From assembly GCA_030847615.1 (NCBI GenBank), contig JAUMIR010000003.1, positions 335,549,756 to 335,613,755 on the forward strand: a DNA stretch of 64,000 nucleotides, read 5' to 3'. The notes beneath the pieces are model-generated. The model was given only the letters and a program-made list of their open reading frames with translations. It was not told where the DNA came from and did no database searches. The translations under genes and the position numbers were made by a program. Numbering within the stretch: position 1 is the first letter of the stretch; each line of letters begins with the position of its first letter. The DNA comes from Gambelia wislizenii. Lineage: Eukaryota > Chordata > Lepidosauria > Squamata > Crotaphytidae. Below, piece by piece: positions 13,448 to 26,617 of this stretch.

Positions 13448-16400
13448 CTAAGCTGTGGTTTAGTTGAATCTGTGAATGCAGAACCTGAGGATAAGGAAGA
13501 CTGACTATAGTTCTCCAGCCCCTCTGGGTGATATAATCACCACTAAGAAGGATATCTTCCAGGCAAGTAGCTAGACATTGCAAGACGCCATTGGCTCAAA
13601 GGGTTTCTTGAAAAGTTGTGAAAGGACTAGCTCCAAACTCCACTGAGGTGTTGGACCTGACACTGGTGGATGAAGATTCTTGTAACTCCTCAGGAACCTC
13701 CTAACCAATGAGTCCTGGAAGCAGGAAGGCTTGCCAATGATCTGAAGGTTTGATGAGACTGGTGCCAAATTAAAATTTCATAGAATCATAGAATCATAGA
13801 ATCATAGAATCATAGAATTGCAGAGTTGGAAGAGACCACGAGGGCCATCCAGTCCAACCCCCTGCCACGCAGGAAATCACAATCAAAGCATCCCCGACAG
13901 ATGGCCATCCAGCCTCTGTTTAAAGACCTCCAAGGAAGGAGACCCCACCACGCTCCGAGGGAGTGTGTTCCACTGCCGAACAGCTCTGACTGTCAAAAAG
14001 TTCCTCCTCATGTTGAGGTGGAATCTCTGTTCCTGGAGCTTGCACCCATTGCTCCGTGTTCCAGTCTCTGGAGCAGCAGAAAACAAGCCTGCTCCATCCT
14101 CAGCGTGACATCCCTTCAAATACTTAAACAGGGCTATCATATCGCCTCTAAACCGTCTTTTTTCCAGGCTAAACATACCCAGCTCCCTAAGTCTCTCCTC
14201 ATAAGGCATTGTTTCCAGACCTTTCACCATTTTAGTTGCCCTTCTCTGGACACGCTCCAATTTGTCAATATCCTTTCTGAATTGTGGTGCCCAGAACTGG
14301 ACACAGTATTCTAAGTGAGGTCTGACCAAGGCAGAATAGAGTGGCACTATTACTTCCCTTGATCTAGACACTATACTTCTATTGATACAGCCCAAAATTG
14401 CATTGGCCTTTTTAGCTGCCGCATCACACTGTTGGCTCATGTTCAACTTGTGGTCTACTAGGACTCCTAGATCCCTTTCGCACATAGTCTCATTCAGCCA
14501 GGTCTCTCCCATCCTATATTTATGCATTTCATTTTTCCGCCCTAAATGCAGTACTTTACATTTCTCCGTATTGAATTTCATTTTGTTAGCTTTGGCCCAG
14601 CTCTCCAGTCTATCCAGGTCATTCTGAATTTTGATCCTGTCCTCTAGGGTATTAGCTACTCCTCCCAATTTGGTGTCATCTGCAAATTTGATAAGTATGC
14701 CCCTAATTCCCTCATCTAAGTCATTGATAAAGATGTTGAATAGCACTGGGCCCAGGACAGAACCCTGTGGCACCCCACTGGTCACATCTTTCCAAGACGA
14801 AGAGGAGCCACTGCTGAGCACCCTTTGGGTTCGGCAAATTTGATGGAAGAAAGGGGCCTCTATCAGATAGCGAACGAAGAAACTCCAGCACATTATCAAT
14901 TTGTGCCTGATCCGGGGAGAGCTCTCGAGGCAACAGAAAGGAAAGCAACTAATTCCAAGTGTTTATATAGGATCACTGAGTGGCCGGCCTATGCATAGTA
15001 GCAATGATAGTATTAGGCAGCTAGCTAGAGGAACACCCTCCAGACCATGAGTTCGAGAGTGTCCAGGTTTGGGTGTCTCACCTAGTGATGAGGGGAAATG
15101 GAAGAAATGCATACAATGATGGGAACTCCCCGGTGAAACAGGAAGGGATCACGGAACAAGCCCTTCCCCCACTGAACCCTGGAGCAGAAAGTGTGGCACT
15201 AGTTGTTGCTGGCCAACATGTAGAGGTCCACTTCTGGGGTGCTCAATAGCAAAAAGACCTTCTGGAGCATGCCCGGATGCAGCTTCTACTCAAGGCAAGC
15301 AACCGACATTCTGCTGAGAGCATCCCTGAATATATTCTCCTCTCCTGGAAGATGGGTCATCAAGATGGAAACGCCTCTGCTGATGCACCTGTCCCGCACA
15401 CAAAGTGTGAGACACAGCAGGGTGCTTGATTTCATTCCACATTGCATACACCACCATAGTGTCAAGAGACTACCTGAACAACTTTGCCACACAGACGTTT
15501 AAAGGCCCAAAAGGCTTTTTTACACTACCAGTATCTCGAGAGCATTGATGAGAAGAATGCTCTCTTCAGGCATCCAATACCCCCTTATGGAGAAGCCTTC
15601 TAAACAAGCTCTCCATTCTTCCATAGAAGCATCTGTGATGTCTACCATCATGGCCTGTGGAGGAAGAAACAGCATGCCGACTTATACGTTCCTGGAATCG
15701 ACCCACCATTCTAACGACCGATGGACACGTCTCAGGATGGCAAGACATCAATGTGGTGAGTTTATAGGAGGATCAAAGCAGGACAAGAACCAAACCCGCA
15801 GAGGCCTCATCCTTAGTCCCACAGTGTCACGGATGCCATGAAGGTCATGAATCTGAGGAGCATCTGGACATCTCACGCGCAACTCTGTGGTTGTGCCGGC
15901 ACCTCAATGTGACTCCCAGAAGCACCTGGTACCTGTCTTCAGACAGTAAAGCAGCAGGAATACAAAAGTCCAGAAACACTCCAATAAACCTCACCTGCTG
16001 GGATGGTTCCAAGTGAGACTTCTCGAGATTAACAATCAGGCCCACCAAGTCCAGAAGACAAAGCGTGAGATGGATGTTGTCAACAAGGTGAGTCCAAAAG
16101 TGTACAATGAGGAGTCAGACATCAATGTACAGAAAGAGAATGACCCCTTGCTGCCTAAGCTACGCTGCCATCACCGCCATATACTTTGTAAAGACTTGAG
16201 GAGTAGTGCAAACTCCAAATGGAAGGATGTGAAAACAATAGGCCCTTCTTCCCACAGCAAAACAAAGGAACCACCTGTGTGACAGACAAACTGTAATGTG
16301 GAAGTGTGCATCCTTCAAATCGAGTGTTGCAAAGCAATCCCATTCCTGCAACAGAGGCAGAATGGATCTGAGAGTAACCATCCTGAAACATCTGGGCTCT

Positions 16401-19400
16401 ATGTAGAAGCTGACATCCCAAAGATCCAAGATAGGGCAGAATCCTCTGTCTTTCTGTGACATGATAAAATAGCAGGAGAAAACCCCCACTGAATTAATGT
16501 TACTGGGACGGGTTTCTATGGCATCCTAGAGAAGAGTGATGATGTACTCGTTGACTGTGTTGGAGTGGGGAGTAATACAGATTATCTCCAATGGGGGTCA
16601 CTCCCAGCACTCTAATGCATACCCCCCCTCCATACAATGTCAAGAACCCAGGAGTCTGTCATGATAGGAGCCCAGGTGTGATGGTGACTCTGAAGCATGT
16701 TGTGGAAGAACAAAGTGGATGTAGGAAGAAGGCTGGCCGAGAAGTCAAAGGCATTGCTTGCCTTGGTCCTGAGGCCTTTTCCTATATGACTGCAGGCAGC
16801 ACTTGGTGGAAGAGGAGACCTTTGGAGATTATGAAGGAGGAAGAGCAGCCACCCTAGATTGTTTAGATGATACTAGACTGAAGGACTTTTTGGACCCAGA
16901 TGACTATCTGCGCCAGAAGTAATGGGATCAATACAACAGCTGAGCATGCAGCTGGAAGCCAAATTTACAAGCTGTGGCACACACTTTTTAAAGTTCATGC
17001 TTGAGTTTGCCATCTGTCTCCACATTCAAGTGGCCACCTTCATCAAATGGAATATCCTCAATCATCGATCTGGCCTGGTGTGATAGACCAGATGAGTTTA
17101 GCCATGCATGCCTCCTTAATGCAATGACTCCCACCAACATCTTGCCACTACAATCAACAGCATGCCTCACTGTATTAATTTGCTGGGCCACCAAGTTGTG
17201 GGCTTCAGTCTGCAGAACTCCAGACAACCTTCTGTCTTACTCAGAAAGCTTTACCAGAAATGATGTCATCTTTCCCCATAACAGTTATTGGTAAGCCCCC
17301 ATGTAGGCTTCATAATTGGAAATCTGAAACGAGAGGGCTACGACCAAATACAATTTTGATGCCATTGCATCGAGTTTCTTGTCCTCTCTCTCAGAAGGAA
17401 TTGTATGCCTCTTCTGAAGGGACTTGGACTGGGCTGCCTCTATACAATGATCAAATTGGACTTGGGGTAGTGGCCCTGCTTCGACAATATGACACAGCCT
17501 GTCTATCTTCTGAGGTACACTGTATTCACGATGGTAAAGTCCAGGACTTGTGTACCACTTTCGGAATGGATGGCAGCAGAGCAATCAATGCTGGTGTTAG
17601 TACTTTCATCTGAATCTGTCTGAAGTCAGACGGTTTAGTCTCTTGTTGCTTCATCTCCAAGTCCAAGGCCTTCACCATTCTCAACATTTGCTCCACAAAG
17701 GTCCTGGCATTGGCAGCTGTAGGGGCTGATTCCTGATTGCCCACAATCATAAGGAGGAGAGAGCACTTGAGGCAGAGGATGAATCAAATTGCCATGCCCT
17801 CCTTGAGAGTTCATCCTTCTTGGAAGATGAAACAGATGTAATGGTGAGGAAGTCGCATCTTCCTTCAGTCCAGCAAGTCAGGTTTCAGAGCAGGAAACGG
17901 ATTTGGAAGAGAGGCCCCTCTGTCCCAAAGAAAGGTGGAGGCTCCAGCATCTGACTCAGAACATCCCCCACAGATGGAGCGAAAGGCTGCAAGCATGACA
18001 TAAGGAAGAGCACAGCTGTGGAACATGCTCCCTAAACACCAGGATTAGGGTGTTGGCTGAGTCTGCTGCATTTATAAGGTTACTTCCCCCATGTTAGTTG
18101 CTGAAAGCAACTTCAGTTCTACTCAACAGCTTGGCTCTCCTAAGTGTGTTTACATTATTTATGATTCTTGGATTGTTAAATGACTCTCCCTCAGAGTCAT
18201 TAAACACCTTTCCCTCAGACTCTTCTTCTGATTTATGGTTCTCTCACCCTGGACTGTTTTGATACTGGAAACTTCTTTCTGCCTCAGATTCTGATCCTGG
18301 CTCTCTGAATTCCTGTTCAACATTGAGAGCAGGACACAGAGTCCAAGTCCTCAGACTCTGAAGATTCTCACATGAACCTTTCACCTGGGTGGACCAGTAA
18401 GGCTGAAGGATGAGGCGATGGCCTAGGTCCTGGAGATGGTACTGATGGCCGCAACTGAGGAAGGAAAGCTGGGATGAACAATGCTCAGGGTGCTTGGATC
18501 ACTTCGAAACTCAATCTGGGGTCAGAAAACATGGCTTCCTCACTATAGAGGTAGATGGTATCGAGGCAGGTTCATATCTACGATACTGTCCGTGACAGTG
18601 AAAGCGAGGATCCAATTCCCTGGAACGGTACCAATCCTCTCCAAACTCCTTGTAGGTGAGCTCCAGGGATGGAGAGCATGCATACTACAGAGATCACATC
18701 CTATAGGCTCTATATCTCTCTGGATCCCTACAGCCATATCACCCGAAATCACATCCATACCAACAGGGGTTGGATTCATAAAGGTTCCAATGGTGCAATG
18801 GAAACCTCAATCACGGACTACAAGATCTCTATGGAGAAGATCCTAGCCCCAGAGAGCTGCCTGATTCCACTCTGAACATCGAGCAATGACATCAAGCAGG
18901 TGGACAAGGTGATAAAGGGGAAAGGAGATATTTTGTTGATGGAGATAGAAGAAAGTATTGTGTGCGATCCAAAGGTGAAGGTGACCTCTGATGTACTCTT
19001 GAGGGGCTAAATGATTTTGCCCTCAGATGTGGTCATAACATGAATGACGTGTGGAGATTCTTCCTGCACTGGTTCAAAAGCTGGAGGATCAGCGTGGAGA
19101 GATAAGTGCCTCGATTCGACTGAGATTGGTATGAAAGACTTGTGATCTTGAACCGTCGCCATGAGAAGAGGCTGCTGAGACCATTTGCGGCTTGGTTGTG
19201 GAGAAGTCTGAACCTGAGACGGAGTTACCTCAGCTTCCTTTGTCTTCTTCTTCTTATGACACCTTTTCTCTGCCCTGTATTTCAGAATCTATGTGAAAGT
19301 CTCAACATGGATCGATCCACCCAGTGTTGAAAGACGAATGATATCGATATTTGTTATGGATATTTGGTATATCGCAAGATACATTGTAAGATGATTACTA

Positions 19401-22400
19401 TGTATATATTACACTGATATTCAATAAAAAATAAAATGTAAAAAAAAAAAAAAAGAAAGACGAATAGCAGACTGCTGGTGTCTTTGGCCTTTTCAGAACA
19501 GGTTGCAATCTCCCAGAGAGACATCTTTATTGGCACCTAGACAGAAGAGCCAGAGGCAGTCAGGGCCGAGGAGGATCGAGGTGGTACAGAAGCCGTGTGG
19601 AATGGCCTATTTTCCGAAGCTTTGTCAGAGGCCTTTAAAGCCTGTTCCCATGGAAGCACTCTGAGTCTAGAAAAGTAGTTTCAGTGTGCTTGTGGGGTGA
19701 ATGGCTGGTAATGAGAGCAGGCCCTCTCATTATGACCTTCCCCCAGGCATAACAGGCAACACAAGTGACCATCTTTCTCAGGGATCTTATTGCACAAGAG
19801 GTACACTTCTTAAACAAATCTGAAGAAGCCATTCTGAGGCAACAGCTAAGCAGAACCACCAAAGCCAAGACACAACACAAGACACAACAATCCAAAATCA
19901 GAGTCCAAAACCAAGCCAAAACACAGTCCAAAAGAAATCAATCTGTAAATCAGAATCTAAACCATGCCAAAGTGCAATCCAAAGAGAAGTCAATGAAATC
20001 CTAGACAAAAACTACTGCAACCATAAGACAGACCAAATAAGCTCACTAACAGTTCCTTTGAAGCTGCTGCAGTGGCAAACAAAAAGGAACTGATGGACTG
20101 AGGGGAACCATGCTGGTCACATGGCCCAGTAGAGGAGTGGTTCCCGCCAAAACACTTACATAATAGCTATAGATGGTTCCAAATTATGCACTGCACAGGC
20201 ACAGATAGCCACATTTGTGTGAGTACAGAGACCACAAAGAAGAATCACTCATAGCTTCATCAAGATATTTTACTCACTACTAGGAACTGAGGTTTACAGA
20301 CAGAACTACTTTATAAGAGGAAAAATTGAAATAAAAGATATAGAATCCAATACTGCATGAGTGGAATTCCACATATCCAGCAGAACTTGACCCTTCTCTG
20401 TTCCTCTTTCCTGTGCCCAAAACTATGCTCTGGATTTCCACCACCCACCCATCTCAATCCTTGGGTTCTACTGGCACTAGCAGTTCTAGCAGCAGAACAT
20501 GACAGGATTTCACCCAAGGTAATTAAACAAAGTTAAACCAAGTCTGGCAGAAATGGTTAGAACAGTGGTTTTCCAAGAGGTCTAGTGTACCTTAAATCAA
20601 GATCAAACATATATTTTCCTACACTAAGATTATCTGTTATGAAAAACTGTTATGCATTAGCTTCACAATTATCATACGAAACGTACTTAACGGCATTCGA
20701 ATCCAGAGTTGCATAAAGGTAATACAAGCATTTCATTCTTTCATTTGTTTCCAAATTGTGAGGGACCATGTATTGCGCAAAGATGCGTTCCACCAGCAAA
20801 CTAAAAAGAGATAAATATTAAATTTATGTTTTACAAAAGATTAAAATAAATTTCCTAAAGTCAAGTCATGATTAGTTGCATAAAAGAAATGAATGAATTT
20901 ACTCCATACTAATCTAAATAAATGCAATGTACAAATAAAATTATTAATCAAAAAATATTACAGAACTGAAGATGCACTGTATTCATACTTCAAAAGAGAG
21001 AGAAATGTATGAATTAGATCTAGTTTCCCCAGGTTTTAGTACCTGAAATTGTAATATCTACAACACACAATGGCCCAATTTAACATGTAAAAGAAGACTA
21101 CAGCTTCTGCTATATATGGTTCTGCTATATATGGTACAGTCCTATACGTATCAGCCCACAAACAAGCACCACTGAGTCAATGGGACTTACTGCAAAGTAA
21201 GAATACAAGATTACTGCTCTATCATTCACTCTCTCTCCTCTCTTCTCTTTCATTCACTAGAGTATAAGATCAAAAATTTCCTTTTCCAAACCAGCTAGTT
21301 TCCACATGGCATCTGAGCTTGCTGAACTGCTATTTGTTTAATCTATATATTTTAACAGGGACTACAAACCTCATGGGACTGAGATTGTGAACATGAGGCA
21401 AGCTTGCAAATCCCTATTAAATGGCATAGGGCAGCAACAGCAGCAACAAGCCTCACCAGCCACCTGCTTCTGCCTTGCAAAGGAACCCCACCATCTCAAA
21501 GGCATCTCCATCTGAATCCACATATCATCCTTTTTTGTGTATTTTAAATATGGGGGGGGGGCTAACAATACTTTTGCTTTTCCCACTTTTTCTGGGGTCC
21601 TAACCCCAGCAAATGTGGAGGGCCAACTATATAGCCAAGAATGTGAAGATGCTTTGCATGAAGTTCCAACCAGGTAACTATGCAATCTTCAGGACTGCTA
21701 TTCAAAGAAACAAGTCCAATGCCCTTCTAGTCGATTTTGTTAATTGTGTATTCTTCTTATCACGGTCCAAGTTTTTCCTTCATTCTTACTAGCAGTCATT
21801 AAGTAAACTCACATAGGACACAAAGTAAAATAAATACTTTCTAGTCTTAAAAACTCAGGTTAACCTACCGATCATCAATACTGTTTTGATAATATATATG
21901 CAATAGCTTGTCCTTTATCCAAGCAATCTGTTTTGCAGCTTCTTTTCCAGCTTCTGACTGCAAAGAATACTTCTTGTATATTTGTGCAAGTCCCATCATA
22001 GCTTCTTTTCTCACTCTCCACTAAAATAATAACACAGCTTAAGTCTCAGTAGTTATATTTAATTTCAAATTTTCTGCTCTAAACATTTCAAAATACAGAA
22101 TATTTGTACTGTTATCAAATGGGTAAAAAGGAGATACAGTTATCCCTCCGTATTCATGGATTTGGTATCTACGGATTTAAGTATTCACAGTTTGAAAATA
22201 TTCTTAAAAAAATAATAATCCAAAAAGCAAAACTTGATTTTGCCATCTTATATAAGAGACACAATTTTGCTATGCCGTTGCATATAATGGGACTTGAGTA
22301 TTCATGGATTTTGGTATCTACGGGGGGGTCCTGGAACCAAACCCCTGTGAATATGAAGGGACAGCTATATTGTCAGATTTACTACCATAAAGCTGCAGAT

Positions 22401-25400
22401 GAACTAAAACAGAATGGAGTGGTGTGCCAAATGATTTTCACCAGCTCTGTAAGTACCTTCTCCCCCCTGCAAAAAAAACCCAAAGTACTCAAATACATTT
22501 TAATAAAGTGTTCCCTTCTTTACCTTTGATACTGATGTCCTGACTGTACCATAGTGTTTGGGTGAAATGCGCTATAGGCCTAGGATTAAATTCAATATAC
22601 CATTGAAGAAAGAAAACACTGCACTAGGGGACTTCCATTGGATCTTCCAGCTGTGCAAGCAACAGATGCTTTAGCAAACCACACAGCACTACTGAACAAA
22701 AAGTCTCCACCAGCTCTTTGTGTAACCCTTGCTGTCCCTATCTGTAACAAAATTCCAGGGCGTGTGTATGTGTGAATTTTCATTTGTTAGAAAAAAAAAG
22801 ATGAAAATACTACTTAAAGTCTGTGAACAAAAATTGCTTTGGATTCCCTCTTAAAGGTGGTCTAGGACTAGGCTTGTGGTAATTATGACAGTGAAATGAC
22901 ACATTTAGATACTGGTCCTAACTTAAGAAATTATTTAGCTATCAAAAGAATCTCCTGCATCTTAACAAGATCATATGTTGGGTTGCTCTGAATTACTATC
23001 TGGTATACAGTGTCTTGCGGAAGTATTCACCCCTTCCCTTTGACTTTTCCACATATTACTGTGATACAACCAGGAAATGAAATGGTTTTAATTGGCACTG
23101 TTACTGGAGTAGTTTAAAAAGAAGAACCTGAAAATCTAGACCTCAGTCCAACTGAAATCTGTTGCAAGACTTGAAAATTGCTGTTTGCCAATTATTCCTA
23201 TCCAGTCTGATTGAGCTGGAGTAATTTTGTCAAGAATGGTAAAAAACTCAGATGTACAAAGCTGATAAAGAGACTTGTCAGGAAGACTCATAGGTAGAAT
23301 GGCTGCCAAGAAGACTTCTATCAAGCATCGACTCAGGCAGATAAATAAACCTACAACCAACAAATGCCAGTTTGTTTTTGTTGGTTTTAGCTTTATTCCA
23401 AAATACAAATATTTTGCATTTTCATAGTGCTAAATATCCTGTCTACATCAAGTAATGACAATGCCGGTTAAATCCATTTCAGTTTTGTAACACAACAGAA
23501 TGTGAAAAAGTCAAAGGCAGTGGGGGTGGGGGAATACTTCTGCAAGGCAGTGTATAATGTTAACATAAGACTTAGAGCTCCACCACACATTACGACTTGG
23601 GTCCAGAGTCTGGACTAGACAATGTGAAATGAGGAGTTAGACTTACCATGAATATTCACTCTGGGATTGCAGGAGGAGCAATCCACTTTGACTGGGTTAT
23701 CTCCACATATCAACCAACCAAAGTGGATTGTTCCTCTGTGACATCCTGAGAATGAAGGTTAGACTTACCATGAATATTCATTCTGAGATGGCAGGAGAAG
23801 CAATCCACTTTGGTTGACTGGCACGTGGGGATAACCCAGTCAAACTGGATTGCTCCTCCATGACATCACAAGAATTAGGTATCTCCCTATATGTGCTGCC
23901 CAAGTTTTACATTCCTCAAGGGAGAGCTTTCTCTTTGTCCCACCACTGTCACAGGCGTGTTTGAGCATGACATGTGAGACTACATTCTCAGTGGCTGCTT
24001 CCAGGCTAGAGCTCTTTCAACAGGTGGTTAGGTTAACCTACTACTCTCTGCTACCCTTTCACCAGCAGGTAAACACCTTTTTATTTAGGCAAGTTTTTGA
24101 CTATGAATTGGTTATTGCAAAAGGGTGTTTTGATGGAGAGTGCTGTATTTTTATTGTCATTGTTATGTTTTAAATACTTTAAAACTGTTTAAAATTAGTG
24201 CTGTTTTTAATGGGATAGCTAATTTTTAAAATATTATTATTATTATTATTATTACTACTATCTTTTAGCTGCATTTTGTTTTATCTGTATTCCATGTTGT
24301 CTTGGGCTCATACTGTGAGAAAATCAGGATGCAAATATTTATGTATGTATGTGTTGCATTTATTTGCTGCCTTTCTCTCAAAATGAGACCGAGGGTGACT
24401 CCCAAAGATAATAATAAAAGCAATAAAACCAGATAAACAGTATAAAAACATTTTTAAAACAGACACAAATTTTAAAAGGCAGATAAAACATCCCCAGAAA
24501 AAGCTCCCCTGCCTAAATGTTAAATAAAATCTTACATTGAAGATAGCTGTGTACAGATTTTGCAGAAAATCCTTGTGTTGATCACAATATTGCAACAGTC
24601 ACACACAAGTTTCATTTTTTTCAAAAGAAAAAAAAATTACAGGATATTCCTAGACAATCACGATTATGGAATCCCAAAGGAGTTTGGGAAACAGACACTT
24701 GTGTCAGAGATTCTGACAATTATAATATGTTGATATGTAGTTAAGACAATTGTTCTGTGAGAGATCTTAACAGTGAAGAATATTGGGATTAACTGTCTGA
24801 GTAACTGATTTTAAAAAATGACTTACCCTTTTATCAAGTGTTCGCTCCCTCACAAAGTTAAGCAGATGATCATTGACAAGCAAGAGATCTTTCTTAGCAG
24901 CAGTAACTATAGATACAATAACATCATGCCTAATAGCTTCTTCTGGGTCATGAGATCTCACTTTAAGATATTCTGTACAGAAAAGACACCTTAATTAAAA
25001 TCTCAGACCATTATGTCAAATACCTTTAATCTGATGGCATATTGATACTAGATAATGAAATACAGAAGTCTGTATAATAACAGACAGTACACAGCCATTG
25101 AATATTCCCTCTTACAAGCTTACTGATAGTTATTTAAGAGATGTTAAACAGAAACACTTTCATTCCTTACAAGAAATACCGTAATTCAATCATTTTGGAA
25201 GTTTCCTGTCCAGTAATACTTGAGGAATCAAGCAACCACTACAGGACTTTTCTGTTCTACATGGTGTTCCCAAATGCACAGTAAAGTAACAAAGTAAAAG
25301 CACAGTATTGCATCTTCTCTGCTCTTTTGCAATAAATCTTTAGGTTTATAGCTCTACAATTTACAGCTCTCACAAGTGGCCACTTGTTCTAATACATTGT

Positions 25401-26580
25401 AAACTAACAAGGTGCAGTAGAAAAATTCATCACTGCAGTACATAATCACCACCTTTATGTGTGACACAAAAACAACACAAGCCTATAGGCTTTATATGTT
25501 TATTGAAATTTATTTCTGGTTAAATAATATGGATAATCTTCTAAGAAAGCAGGCAACTTAAATGAGGAAAAAAAAAAAAACATAACTACTCCCTACCAGA
25601 GAAAAGGAGTTTTTCATATTTATCTTAACATTCTTAAAGCAACATCGTTATTTTACCTAATATAATTCTGATTCTGTACCCATCACTAAATATGCTTTTA
25701 ACAAAAGAAGACTTACATTTTATTTTAATTTTATAATGTTGGCATAAGTGTCTTAAGTCTTGGCTTGAGGGACTTAAATCCAATATGTTTATTATGGTGT
25801 AAGTTTGCTATAAAAATTTCTTAGTCTGTTTCAGAAAAAAATAACATTCACGCGGTTCCTTAAAAAATAACACAGCTTTAGGAAAGTTGTTAGATACCCT
25901 TTAGACCAGTGGTGTTCAACCTGTGGCCCTCCAAGTGTTTTGGACTACAGCTCCCAGAATCCCTGACCATTGGGCCAGTTGGCTGAGGCTTCTGGGAGCA
26001 GGAGTCCAAAAACACCTGGAGAGCCGCAGGTTGGATACCACAGCTTTAGACAAAGTAGATAACACTATATCACAATATAATTGTTTTTAATCCTCTTAAA
26101 CCCAAATTGGATAATGTCCTCCAATCTTTCTTTTACAAGCAGAAATCCATGAAGAGGAATAAAGCCTGAACAAAGTGGATGCAGAAACGGTTGCAACAAA
26201 CAGAAATCAAAATACAATACAATAGATATTCCTAGATAATATATAAAGACCATACACACACAATCTTATTCAGTTGTTACACCCAAGTAAGGACATTCCC
26301 TCAGATGTAAAGCCCAGTAGCTAAGTGGGAAAGGGAAGATTTGTGCCCTTATCGCATGCAGAAGAATGATCAATAGTGCACACCAGGAAGAGGAGGCACC
26401 ACCACCACTCCTCCAGAGAAGAGAGGTTTGTAGCTGTTGCATCATTCCCTCTCTCCTCCAAGAACTGCTGTCTGCTAAGAAGACCAGCTACATATGCACA
26501 GAAGAAGGTTCGAGGCTCCCCTGGTGCTGAGCCAGCAGCAATGCCATCATCTGCTCCCCAGAATGATAGGGGATATAAGG

Positions 26581-26617
<37 letters not shown>

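Larger units (their letters stand above)
12426..20244 (-). mobile_element. Old DIRS-like tyrosine-recombinase retrotransposon (decayed, with nested insertions)
   Basis: The diverged inverted terminal repeats at about 12426-12620 and 20060-20244 align in opposite orientation, for example GCTTACATAATTGC against CTTACATAATAGC and TTTGTGTGAGT at both. A junction sequence at about 12700-12770 equals the complement of the left end joined to the complement of the right end. This is the internal complementary region expected of DIRS elements. Minus-strand pol remnants lie in the expected order: reverse transcriptase about 16500-16000, RNase H about 15490-15290, tyrosine recombinase about 13120-12900. 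A CR1 (13779-14840), a Tigger-like MITE (13261-13507) and a poly(A) insertion (19340-19454) interrupt it. Many stops and frameshifts show that it is dead and old. Confidence 0.8.
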
